The position numbers were made by a program, and so were the translations under genes. This document shows positions 33,062-40,751 of a stretch of 64,000 nucleotides of DNA, one piece after another (position 1 is the stretch's first letter; each line of letters starts with the position of its first letter). The stretch covers positions 2,669,501-2,733,500 of the forward strand of contig NZ_CP046509.1 of NCBI RefSeq assembly GCF_009738185.1, written 5' to 3'. Source of the DNA: Erwinia sorbitola (GTDB lineage: Bacteria > Pseudomonadota > Gammaproteobacteria > Enterobacterales > Enterobacteriaceae). The notes beneath the pieces are model-generated. The model had not been told where the DNA came from and searched no databases. It was given only the letters and a program-made list of their open reading frames with translations.

Positions 33062-34489
33062 TCAGAACCAGGCTTCCCACATCGCACCCACATTAAATGA
33101 GTCCAGCTGGGTATTATCGTCGCTGCCGTTAATCCGTGCGGTGCGTTTATTATCCACTTCGCCACCGGTAACGTAGAAGCGCAGCATCGGGCGGAACTCC
33201 GGCCCCATGGCGATGGACACGTTCTGCGACAGCGTCAGCTTCCAGCCGTGGTTATCACCGCCCTGATCGTAATCTACGCGTTGATAGCCCGCTTCCAGCC
33301 AGGTTGAGTGCACGTCATTCCACCAGTACATTGGCCGCACAATGGCCCCGTAGTTACGGCGGTCGTCACTGCTGTCGGCGTTGTTTGAGTAGTCGTGGAA
33401 CGCCAGCAGATACTCCACCTGCGCCTGCCGGGTAAACTTGTAGTTTCCTTCAAAGCTGGCGTAAATCGCCGTCAGCTCATCGGTTTTATTGAATACGCTG
33501 TTATCTGCATTATTTGAGTAACGGGTAATCACTTTATTCACGCTATTCTCACCGGTATGACTGAGCACCACGCCACCCTGCCAGGCCTTCAGACGCTCTT
33601 CGCTCTCCACCGCTTTTGAGTCAAAGCCATAGTTGGCGTACAGCTCCAGATCGAGCGGGCCAACCTTCATACCGTGGATCTTGGACGTTACCGCATAGTT
33701 ACCTTTATCGCCGGTGCCGGAACCACCGGTACAGGTGATCCGCGAGGGGTTGGCTTCATCTGACAGTACTTGCGGGTCGCAGGATTCAACCGCCGCCACC
33801 GTTGCCACATCAAACTTCACGCCGCCGATATCAAAGTTTTTTACCCCGGCACCCTGGCCATCATGGTTCATCCAGAAGTAGTCGTTGATCCCCTGCTGCG
33901 GACGCTGATGGAAATCTCGCCCGGCCCAGAGATAGGCATTGGGGTTTGACTCAAACAGGTTGGTCACCCCTGCGTAGGCTTTCTTGAGGTTTACCTCGTC
34001 GCCCCAGTGGTCGATCATGACGTTAACGTCCCAGATTGCGCCGCTATTACTTTTGAAGGCTTTGGAGAGCTGGAATTCGCCGCCGTTGCCTTCGTTACCC
34101 AGACGGCCAATGGCCGAGGCACCGTTATAGGAGCCATCCACGCCGACAAATTTCTGGTCGCCGCCCTGGAACTGCGCACCGTAGCGGGCGTAGCCGGTAA
34201 ACTGCACGCCAAACGGGATCGCCATATCCGGCGACTGCGCGGTAGTTTGTGGTTCGGTAATCACATCGGCTTTTTTCGCCACGGCCTTGTCTGCTTTGGC
34301 CTGGCGTTCTGCCAGCGCTTTATCAACGGCGTGGTCAATTTTGGCCTGACGTTCCGCCAGCGCTTTATCCACCGCTTTTGCCACGATGGCGTCAATCTGT
34401 TCCTGAGTAAATTCTTGTGCTACCACCGATCCAGAGCAAAGCGCGGCCATGACCGCCAGTGTGACTGGCAATTGATTGAATATTTTCAT
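33062..34489 (-). CDS. LamB/BglH-family carbohydrate porin with N-terminal coiled coil
   Basis: This 475-residue outer-membrane sugar porin has a signal peptide (about 1-24, VVA|QEF). A periplasmic coiled-coil segment follows in which DKALAERQAK is repeated 14 residues apart. The LamB beta-barrel starts FGVQFTGYARYGAQFQGG, with GRLGNEGNGGEFQLSKAF and WAGRDFHQRP, and ends MWEAWF. The coiled-coil arrangement resembles ScrY, and the closest functional relative is the aryl-beta-glucoside porin BglH. It is the last gene of the cellobiose-type PTS operon, after a 220-bp gap that may hold a separate promoter. I use the ATG with gagat before it, not the upstream GTG. Confidence 0.87.
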   Translation of the reverse strand: MKIFNQLPVTLAVMAALCSGSVVAQEFTQEQIDAIVAKAVDKALAERQAKIDHAVDKALAERQAKADKAVAKKADVITEPQTTAQSPDMAIPFGVQFTGYARYGAQFQGGDQKFVGVDGSYNGASAIGRLGNEGNGGEFQLSKAFKSNSGAIWDVNVMIDHWGDEVNLKKAYAGVTNLFESNPNAYLWAGRDFHQRPQQGINDYFWMNHDGQGAGVKNFDIGGVKFDVATVAAVESCDPQVLSDEANPSRITCTGGSGTGDKGNYAVTSKIHGMKVGPLDLELYANYGFDSKAVESEERLKAWQGGVVLSHTGENSVNKVITRYSNNADNSVFNKTDELTAIYASFEGNYKFTRQAQVEYLLAFHDYSNNADSSDDRRNYGAIVRPMYWWNDVHSTWLEAGYQRVDYDQGGDNHGWKLTLSQNVSIAMGPEFRPMLRFYVTGGEVDNKRTARINGSDDNTQLDSFNVGAMWEAWF

Positions 34490-34709
34490 GATTATCTCAA
34501 TATTACCCACCCCACTCTCTGTGCGTCACAATGCCGCGCAGAGAATAGTGCGTGAATGATGTTATTTTGGATAATAGTCGTCTTATAATGGTTTAAACAA
34601 CACCAACCCCGCCACCAAAATAAGATGATCTCTTTATAATTTATAAGGGCACAGTCGAATTAAATTATTCCGGTATTTAATATTCCTCTCTGATTTCAAT
34701 TAAGGGTTA

Positions 34710-35012
34710 TTAGCGCTGGTAAAGATGGATTATCTCTTCAGATAATTCACGTGCCAGCAGCGAGGTCATCAGATGATCCTGTGCATGCACCATAATTAAG
34801 GTCATCGGCTGACGGCCTTCTCCGGCATCCTGCTCAATCAGTTTGGTCTGCATCTGATGGGCCTGGCGGGAGAAGCCATCCGCCTCCAGCAGCAGCGCTT
34901 TCGCCCTGGGAATATCGCCGCCGCGTGCGGCGTGCAGCGCTTCAAAGCAGAGGCTGCGCGACTGCCCGGCGTTAACGATGATCTCCATCACCGCCTCTTC
35001 TAACTCAATCAT
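34710..35012 (-). CDS. PTS lactose/cellobiose-family EIIA
   Basis: This 100-residue helical EIIA transfers phosphate from HPr to EIIB. The phospho-acceptor is H76 in MVHAQDHLMTS, aligned with H78 of the lactose EIIA. It starts at 35012 (MIELEEAVMEII), preceded by gaggg. Its start lies eight bases inside the end of the GH1 gene, so the two are translationally coupled. With the IIB and IIC genes of the same operon it completes a cellobiose/chitobiose-type PTS. Confidence 0.92.
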   Translation of the reverse strand: MIELEEAVMEIIVNAGQSRSLCFEALHAARGGDIPRAKALLLEADGFSRQAHQMQTKLIEQDAGEGRQPMTLIMVHAQDHLMTSLLARELSEEIIHLYQR

Positions 35013-36408
35013 TGTTATCACCCTCTTCATTAAAACCATTATCAACGGCGGTGCGTGCAAACCACTCTCCGCTTTTTTTCACCGTGCGCTGCTGGGTCGC
35101 CAAATCAAGCTGGACAAAACCATAGCGATTTTTATAAGCGTTACACCATGACCAGTTATCAATAAACGTCCACATGTGATAGCCGAGGCACTGGCTCCCT
35201 TCACTGATACCTTTATGCAGCCACTTCAGATGCCCGGTCACAAACTCAATGCGATATTGATCATTAATCTGACCATTCTGATTAAATCGCTGTTCATTCT
35301 CCACGCCCATTCCGTTTTCTGAAATAAAGCAGCGGGGATTATCATAATTAACGCGCAGATTAGTCAGAATATCGTAAATACCCGGCTCATAAATTTCCCA
35401 GCCGCGATAGGGATTCATTTTGCGCCCTGGCATTTCGTAGTTATCAAATAACCACTCCGGCATAAACGGTGATTGCAGATTAACTGCACTATCGCGGCAC
35501 TTCACCCGACGCGGCTGATAGTAGTTAATGCCGAGCAGATCGATTTTACCGTCGGCGATCAATTCGGCGTCTCCTGGCTGGCAGGCTGGCAGCTGATCGT
35601 AGCTTTGCAGCAGCGCCACCAGATCTGCCGGATACTCACCGCGCAGCACCGGGTCAAGGAAGCTGCGGTTAAACAGCAGGTCTGCATGGTGTGCCGCTTT
35701 TACATCCGCCGGATGCTGCGAGCGCGGATAGGACGGCGTCAGGTTCAGCACAATGCCAATCTCACCCGGGTACTGCCCGGCGCGAAACGCACGTACCGCC
35801 TGCGCATGGGCCAGCACCGTATGGTAGGCCGCCGTGGCAGCGCGTTTGAAATCCACCACGTTGGGATAATGGAAGTCGTAAAGATAGCCGCCCTCCACCG
35901 GTACAATCGGCTCGTTAAAGGTGAACCAGTGCAGTACGCGATCGCCAAACAGCTCAAAACAGAGGCGCGCATAGCGGCTGAAGGCCTCCACCACCGCTCT
36001 GCTCTCCCAGCCACCCTGCTGCTGCATCACCAGCGGCATATCAAAATGGAATAGCGTGATAAATGGCTTAATGCCCTGTGCCAGCAGTTCATCAATCACA
36101 TTATTGTAAAACGCCACCGCCTGCGGGTTGACCTCCCCGGTGCCATCGGGGATCAGCCGTGACCAGCTGATAGACGTGCGGAAACTGTTATGATTGAGCT
36201 GCTTCAGCAGGGCAATATCTTCGCGCCAGTGCTGGTAAAACGTGGAGGTATCCTGCGGCCCCACCTGCTGGTGAAAGCGCGTTGGCTGCTGCTGATACCA
36301 TCTATCCCAGGTGGTTTCCCCACGGGCATCCGGCTGGCTCTCCCCTTCTGTTTGCAGCGCGGAACTGGCGCTGCCCCACCAGAATGCTTCAGGAAATTGA
36401 TATTTCAT
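35005..36408 (-). CDS. GH1 6-phospho-beta-glucosidase of the cellobiose-type PTS operon
   Basis: This 467-residue GH1 enzyme is from the ATG at 36408 (MKYQFPEAFWWG), which has ggagag at good spacing. The acid/base Glu is in TFNEPIVPVEGG and the nucleophile in ISENGMGV. Near the C-terminus NWSWCNAYKNRYG keeps the Ser and Tyr of the 6-phosphate pocket of LacG-type enzymes but has Asn where LacG has Lys435. That is a small departure which may affect phosphate recognition. It would split the phosphorylated disaccharide delivered by the PTS. It differs strongly from the other GH1 gene at 3880. Confidence 0.9.
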   Translation of the reverse strand: MKYQFPEAFWWGSASSALQTEGESQPDARGETTWDRWYQQQPTRFHQQVGPQDTSTFYQHWREDIALLKQLNHNSFRTSISWSRLIPDGTGEVNPQAVAFYNNVIDELLAQGIKPFITLFHFDMPLVMQQQGGWESRAVVEAFSRYARLCFELFGDRVLHWFTFNEPIVPVEGGYLYDFHYPNVVDFKRAATAAYHTVLAHAQAVRAFRAGQYPGEIGIVLNLTPSYPRSQHPADVKAAHHADLLFNRSFLDPVLRGEYPADLVALLQSYDQLPACQPGDAELIADGKIDLLGINYYQPRRVKCRDSAVNLQSPFMPEWLFDNYEMPGRKMNPYRGWEIYEPGIYDILTNLRVNYDNPRCFISENGMGVENEQRFNQNGQINDQYRIEFVTGHLKWLHKGISEGSQCLGYHMWTFIDNWSWCNAYKNRYGFVQLDLATQQRTVKKSGEWFARTAVDNGFNEEGDNND

Positions 36409-36428
36409 CGATTCACTCTCCATATTGA

Positions 36429-37757
36429 TCAGTTACTGCTGACGGTTCCGGTCAGCGGTGCGCTGGCCTGCGCTTTTTGCGCTTCAGTTTTCATTAATGA
36501 GCGCTCGTAGGCACGCAGGAATGGCAGATACATCAGCGCCGACATCACCATACAGATGACGCACATCACCACCGGGCTTAAGGCCCAGTTAGCTGCCCAG
36601 GAGGCACCAATTGGCGCAGGCGTTGTCCACGGCGTCAGCGAGACGACCTGTGCCAGCCAGCCAAGACGGGTGGCACCATAGGCGAGACAGGCGTTCACCA
36701 TCGGTACGCACACGAACGGGATAAACAGCATCGGGTTCATGATGATTGGTGCGCCAAACAGGATAGGCTCATTGATATTAAAGAAGCTCGGCACCACGCC
36801 CATTTTGCCGATAGTCCGCAGATGGGTAACGCGACTGCGCAGCAGCAGGAAGGCCAGCGGTAACGTTGACCCCACGCCGCCGATCAGCAGATAGTGATCC
36901 CAGAAACCCTGCAAGTAGATATGCGGTAACGCCGCTCCGGCAGCCAGCGCAGCCTGGTTGGCCGAGAGATTCGCCATCCAGAATGGATTCATAATCCCGG
37001 TCACAATCAGCGCACCGTGGATCCCGGCAAACCAGAAAATCTGGCACAGCAGCACCGACAGCAGAATCGCAGGCAGTGAATCAGACGCGGATACCAGCGG
37101 CTCCAGCAGATGCATTATCGCCTGCGGCATAATCATCCCGGTTTGCGCAGCGATAAACAGATTCAGCGGATGCAGCGTGCCCATCACCACCACTACCGGG
37201 ATCAGAATTTCAAAAGAGCGCGCCACACCGGTCGGCACCTCTTTCGGCAGGCGAATGGTAATGTTGTTCTGCTTCAGCCAGGCGTAGATCCGCGTTGAGT
37301 AGATAGCGGTGATCAGCGCGGTGAAGATCCCCTGCCCGGAGAGATATTGGGTAGAGATATGGCCGTCCGCATAGGGCGCAGCCACCAGCAAGAAGGCCAT
37401 AAATGCCAGCAGACCGGACATTACCGGATCAAGATTAAACTGCCGTCCGAGGCTGGCTCCAATGCCAACGGAGATGAAAAAAGTCATTACCCCCATACTC
37501 AGGTTAAACGGCAGCATCAGCTGCTCACGGTAGGTCAGCGAGAAATCCAGCCAGGCGCGGGCAAAGCTGTTGGTGGTTTCTGCCGAGAACGGCGGGAAGA
37601 TAAACACCAGCATAAATGAGCCGATGATCATAAACGGCAGCGCCGCGGTAAATCCGTCGCGGATAGCGATAACATATTTTTGCTGGCCCAGACGCCCCGC
37701 CAGCGGGGTGATTGATTGCTCAATCACAGCAATCATTGACTGATATAACGAACTCAT
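36429..37757 (-). CDS. PTS cellobiose-family EIIC permease
   Basis: This 442-residue membrane protein is of the lactose/cellobiose EIIC family (CelB/ChbC type). It has about ten hydrophobic segments, the N-terminal VIAIRDGFTAALPFMIIGSF, the central WFAGIHGALIVTGIMNPFW and the substrate-site segment FFNINEPILFGAPIIMNP. It carries the sugar across the membrane while EIIB phosphorylates it. It lies between the IIB and GH1 genes. The exact beta-glucoside (cellobiose, arbutin, chitobiose) cannot be told from the sequence. Confidence 0.93.
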   Translation of the reverse strand: MSSLYQSMIAVIEQSITPLAGRLGQQKYVIAIRDGFTAALPFMIIGSFMLVFIFPPFSAETTNSFARAWLDFSLTYREQLMLPFNLSMGVMTFFISVGIGASLGRQFNLDPVMSGLLAFMAFLLVAAPYADGHISTQYLSGQGIFTALITAIYSTRIYAWLKQNNITIRLPKEVPTGVARSFEILIPVVVVMGTLHPLNLFIAAQTGMIMPQAIMHLLEPLVSASDSLPAILLSVLLCQIFWFAGIHGALIVTGIMNPFWMANLSANQAALAAGAALPHIYLQGFWDHYLLIGGVGSTLPLAFLLLRSRVTHLRTIGKMGVVPSFFNINEPILFGAPIIMNPMLFIPFVCVPMVNACLAYGATRLGWLAQVVSLTPWTTPAPIGASWAANWALSPVVMCVICMVMSALMYLPFLRAYERSLMKTEAQKAQASAPLTGTVSSN

Positions 37758-37768
37758 ATGAACACCTT

Positions 37769-38083
37769 TTAGTGTGCCGCGTTAATCAGCGACAGCGCGA
37801 AGTCCAGCACCTTGTCACCGCGCTGCATTCCGTAGTCCATTGGCTCAATGGGCTGAACGGGAATGCCGTGAGTGGCAGCCTTTTCCGACAATGTTTTCAG
37901 CATATATTTAACCTGTGGTCCCAGCAGCACCACCTGATAGCGCGGGAATTCAGTTTCAAATTCCGCCACACCATACGCCTCAATTTCGACCGGTATTCCT
38001 CTTTCATTGGCTGATTCGACCATTTTTCTCACCAGCAGACTGGTGGACATCCCGGCAGAGCAACACAGCATAATCCTGTACAT
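37769..38083 (-). CDS. PTS lactose/cellobiose-family EIIB
   Basis: This 104-residue EIIB has the phospho-Cys at C8 (MLCCSAGMSTSLLV), just as in ChbB/CelA proteins. A second Cys, C7, sits directly before it. It passes phosphate from the EIIA at 34710 to the sugar in EIIC. It is the first gene of the operon and lies 11 bases before the EIIC gene. The promoter region upstream carries a CRP-like site and two TGGAAA/TTTCC palindromes. Confidence 0.93.
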   Translation of the reverse strand: MYRIMLCCSAGMSTSLLVRKMVESANERGIPVEIEAYGVAEFETEFPRYQVVLLGPQVKYMLKTLSEKAATHGIPVQPIEPMDYGMQRGDKVLDFALSLINAAH

Positions 38084-38140
38084 CGATTGTCGTCCTCAAA
38101 TGTAATGAAACGTGAATACAGAAACGATTGGACACCATAC

Positions 38141-38154
38141 GGAAACCGTTTTCC
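38141..38154. promoter_or_regulatory. LacI-type operator near the PTS operon start
   Basis: The inverted repeat GGAAA-ccgt-TTTCC lies 58 bases upstream of the EIIB start. It resembles the CasR/AscG-type operator TGAAACCGGTTTCA and matches the second palindrome at 38265. It is probably bound by the divergent LacI-family regulator. Confidence 0.6.
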
Positions 38155-38170
38155 ATTTAACTAAAACAGA

Positions 38171-38190
38171 AGTGTGACACTCATCATAAA
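38171..38190. promoter_or_regulatory. CRP site of the cellobiose-type PTS operon
   Basis: TGTGA-cactca-TCATA matches the CRP consensus at nine of ten positions. It lies about 90 bases upstream of the EIIB gene, between the two LacI-type operators. This is consistent with catabolite control of the operon. Confidence 0.6.
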
Positions 38191-38264
38191 GGTGTTCGTT
38201 ATAGGGTTTTTTCCTGGATTGCCGTCACAAAAAATAGTGCTATATGGATAACTTTTGAGGTGAT

Positions 38265-38283
38265 ATGGAAATTCGGTTTCCAT
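38265..38283. promoter_or_regulatory. LacI-type operator near the regulator start
   Basis: The palindrome ATGGAAA-ttcgg-TTTCCAT has perfect 7-base arms and lies about 93 bases upstream of the regulator start. With 38141-38154 it would let the repressor loop or autoregulate the 292-bp divergent region. Confidence 0.6.
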
Positions 38284-38375
38284 GGAAAAAGGAAAGCCGT
38301 ATACTGGCGCTGGCGATATTCTGCGCCATTATTGATGGGTTTTTGCAGGCTATTTCGTGGTGTCAGGGGAGAAAA

Positions 38376-39329
38376 ATGTCAACAATCAATGATGTATCGC
38401 GTTTAGCTGGGGTGTCCAAAGCCACAGTCTCACGGGTATTGAGCGGATCGCGCGGGGTCAAAGAAGCCAGCCGTCTCGCGGTGCTGAAGGCAGCAGAGGA
38501 ACTCAGTTACCGCCCCAATGTCATCGCTCAGTCATTACTGTCGCAGTCAACCGGCTGCATTGGTGTGATCTGCGCGCAGGAGAACATCAACCAGACCACC
38601 GGCTATCTCTACGCGCTGGAAAAACAGTTGAGCCAGCACCAAAAGCATCTGCTCTTACGTTTTGCCAGCAGCAGAGCGGGCGTGATCAATGCGCTGGATG
38701 AGCTATCCTGCGGGCTGTGCGACGATGTGCTGATTATTGGTGCCCGGTTCCCGCTAAATATTGCCGATGACAATGTTATTCTTATTGACTGCGTCGATGC
38801 CGATACGCCAAACAGCATCCAGTTTGACCATGCGTTTGCCGCAGAAACCGCCTGTAACTATCTCATCAGCCAGGGACGACGCCAGATAGCCTTACTCCAT
38901 CCGGAGTCCAGCGGCTATGCCGATCAGGTGCTGCTTGGCTATAAGCTGGCGCTGGAAAATAACTTCCTGCCGTTTAACCGCAATCTGGTGTTTATGGACT
39001 CCACCACCTCATCCGTTGCGGTACAGGTGCTGCTGAATAACGCCACTACCGTGAATTTTAACGCGCTGCTGGTGGCAGATGAGCAGGAAGCGCAGCGGGT
39101 GATCACCCAGCTTCAGGCGTTTAACAAAGCCGTGCCGGGAGACATTATGATCTTCAGCCTCGCCGGTTCGCTGGATCTGCCTGGTATCCCGTCCATTCCA
39201 TCGATTGAATACTCTATGGATGCCATGGCGGCGCGCATCGTCAGCTGGCTGACGGAAAAAACCCAGGATATGCTCGGAGCCTGCGTGCTGCGCGGGGATC
39301 TGATCATTCCGGATGGCCGTAAACGTTAG
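38376..39329 (+). CDS. LacI-family regulator of the cellobiose-type PTS operon
   Basis: This 317-residue LacI/GalR repressor is from the ATG at 38376 (MSTINDVSRLAGVSKATVSRVLSG), preceded by agggga. An upstream in-frame ATG at 38265 lies inside the operator and would add a hydrophobic extension, so I reject it. The helix-turn-helix is at residues 5-24, the hinge YRPNVIAQSL is near 49-58, and the ligand domain follows. It is divergent from the PTS operon, with TGGAAA/TTTCC operators in between. It is similar to AscG/CasR regulators of beta-glucoside genes. Confidence 0.88.
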   Translation: MSTINDVSRLAGVSKATVSRVLSGSRGVKEASRLAVLKAAEELSYRPNVIAQSLLSQSTGCIGVICAQENINQTTGYLYALEKQLSQHQKHLLLRFASSRAGVINALDELSCGLCDDVLIIGARFPLNIADDNVILIDCVDADTPNSIQFDHAFAAETACNYLISQGRRQIALLHPESSGYADQVLLGYKLALENNFLPFNRNLVFMDSTTSSVAVQVLLNNATTVNFNALLVADEQEAQRVITQLQAFNKAVPGDIMIFSLAGSLDLPGIPSIPSIEYSMDAMAARIVSWLTEKTQDMLGACVLRGDLIIPDGRKR

Positions 39330-39337
39330 CCCGGCGC

Positions 39338-39386
39338 CCCGGCATTCTGAAGCAGAACCGCTGTTGGTCGCTGTCAGAATGCCGGG
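39338..39386. terminator. Long inverted repeat between the LacI gene and the HNH gene
   Basis: Perfect 13-bp arms, cccggcattctga / tcagaatgccggg, are 23 bases apart and lie between two convergent genes. There is no clear T-run, so it is a probable but imperfect bidirectional terminator. Confidence 0.5.
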
Positions 39387-39394
39387 CAACGCGG

Positions 39395-40048
39395 TTATTT
39401 GCCAAAACTCTCCGCTTCCTGCTGCTCCTTTTGATGATGTTCTTTGTGCGCCTGCGGATTAACCAGTTTCAGGTTATCTAAATTCAATGCCAGATCGGGA
39501 TTGTCGGCGCGGCGCATTTCATGATGGACTTCAGCGTCTGGCTGCAACGGCTGGCCTGACATTTCGCAGTGAGTTGTGCCATCACGGGCGATTTTTTGCT
39601 GTTTCAACTGCTTTTGGCCGCGGCGAATGGCAACTTCACTGACGGCCCGCAGCTGTTCTGACGTTGGGTTATCACGCACCACGCTGAGACAGTCCGAAAC
39701 GTGTTTTAAGCGCTCACGTTTATCCGCAGCATGTGGCTGTTCAATACGCACATCAACCTCTTTGCGCAGAGCCGGGAGGCGCACATAGTGTCTGCCACCG
39801 GCAGAAAATTTATCATCATTTTCAAGGTCAGAATAATACCGCTTTGCTCCAGGTTTGTCGGTTCCCAGCACCACGGGCAGTGACGCAATGTCCAGCGCCG
39901 TTTTCCCCTCCGCATCTCTGACCGCACAGTGAGCAATGGTGGTTTTAATTTTTTCCCCGGCGCGGGGTTTCACCGTATCCGGGGTTTGTGGAAAGTGCAG
40001 TTTCTCAATTTCGAGGGGCTTAACCACGATCTCAGAATTATTTGCCAT
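39395..40048 (-). CDS. HNH nuclease-like protein
   Basis: This 217-residue soluble protein starts at 40048 (MANNSEIVVKPLEIEKL), with a strong ribosome-binding site (aaggagg). The C-terminal roughly 60 residues form an HNH-type pattern: HCEMSGQPL, then EVHHEMRRADNP, LNLDNLKLV and AHKEHH. The first Cys, the HH pair, the central Asn and the last His fit a zinc-finger nuclease fold. The N-terminal part (1-150) is unlike anything I can name and is rich in charged residues. It overlaps the upstream 163-residue gene by 11 bases, so the pair is an operon. It could be a defence nuclease, a toxin, or a non-catalytic HNH-fold protein. Confidence 0.65.
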   Translation of the reverse strand: MANNSEIVVKPLEIEKLHFPQTPDTVKPRAGEKIKTTIAHCAVRDAEGKTALDIASLPVVLGTDKPGAKRYYSDLENDDKFSAGGRHYVRLPALRKEVDVRIEQPHAADKRERLKHVSDCLSVVRDNPTSEQLRAVSEVAIRRGQKQLKQQKIARDGTTHCEMSGQPLQPDAEVHHEMRRADNPDLALNLDNLKLVNPQAHKEHHQKEQQEAESFGK

Positions 40049-40529
40049 TGTCGCAGCCTCCTTCACAGGAGAGCGCGTCAGGCTGATCCAGCAGCGGATC
40101 GTCAAATTCCAGCTGAGTCATTTCGGCATACATCTCTTGCAGACGGTGGAATGCCCGCTGGGTTCTTTCGTCACCGCAGGTATCCTGACGAAGAATAAAG
40201 GCGATACGGTTACGCCATTTTCTGGCTGCACTTGCTCCGCAATCTTGATAGAACTCATCCTTTACACCCAGCTTCTGCTTACGCTCTTTGCCATTAGCGT
40301 GCTCCAGCAGGTAATAGATGTGTTCCTGGCGGGGATTAACAAAGACCTGCTCTTCACGGATAACATGCTGCTTGATCCATTTAATATCCTTAAGCAACTC
40401 CTCATAGCTGCCCGCTGCCAGTGTTGCTGACGGAGGCAAAAAGGATTTCAGCTGTGTGACGATCTTTTCAACGGTGCCAAATTTTTCCAATTCATCGGAT
40501 GTGTTAGCGCCAAAGAGTGAATTAGCCAT
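40038..40529 (-). CDS. Unknown 163-residue protein paired with the HNH-like gene
   Basis: I do not recognise a family. The protein is soluble and mostly helical: EELLKDIKWIKQHVIREEQVFVNPRQEHIYYLLEHANG is a likely long helix or hairpin, followed by a basic stretch (ARKWRNRIAFILRQ). The tail is acidic and ends with two Cys (SCEGGCDNGK). Its end overlaps the HNH-like gene start by 11 bases, implying coupled translation and a physical or functional partner. It is the first gene of the pair and is divergent from the 593-residue gene across 222 bases. It might be an immunity or regulatory partner. Confidence 0.6.
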   Translation of the reverse strand: MANSLFGANTSDELEKFGTVEKIVTQLKSFLPPSATLAAGSYEELLKDIKWIKQHVIREEQVFVNPRQEHIYYLLEHANGKERKQKLGVKDEFYQDCGASAARKWRNRIAFILRQDTCGDERTQRAFHRLQEMYAEMTQLEFDDPLLDQPDALSCEGGCDNGK

Positions 40530-40751
40530 TTTTTATCCTGCTTAGTTAGGGGGGGTAGACCTGCAAAATCAAGGTTAGAACAGAATGCTGACGGGAGTAA
40601 ATAGAGGTTAAATAGCCTGTATAAATGAATTCACCCTTATGAAAAGGGACAGAATTATAAAAATGATTGATTTCATCATCCCTGCATTGTTCGATAAGCG
40701 GTAGTATGCTTAATAAAGAGCGGTTCAAAGAATATAACTGGGGCTTTTAAA

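Noticed and set aside
40546..40728. 60-residue minus-strand open frame upstream of the HNH pair
   Set aside because: It would need a TTG start with no ribosome-binding site, has no familiar motif, and lies in the divergent promoter region.
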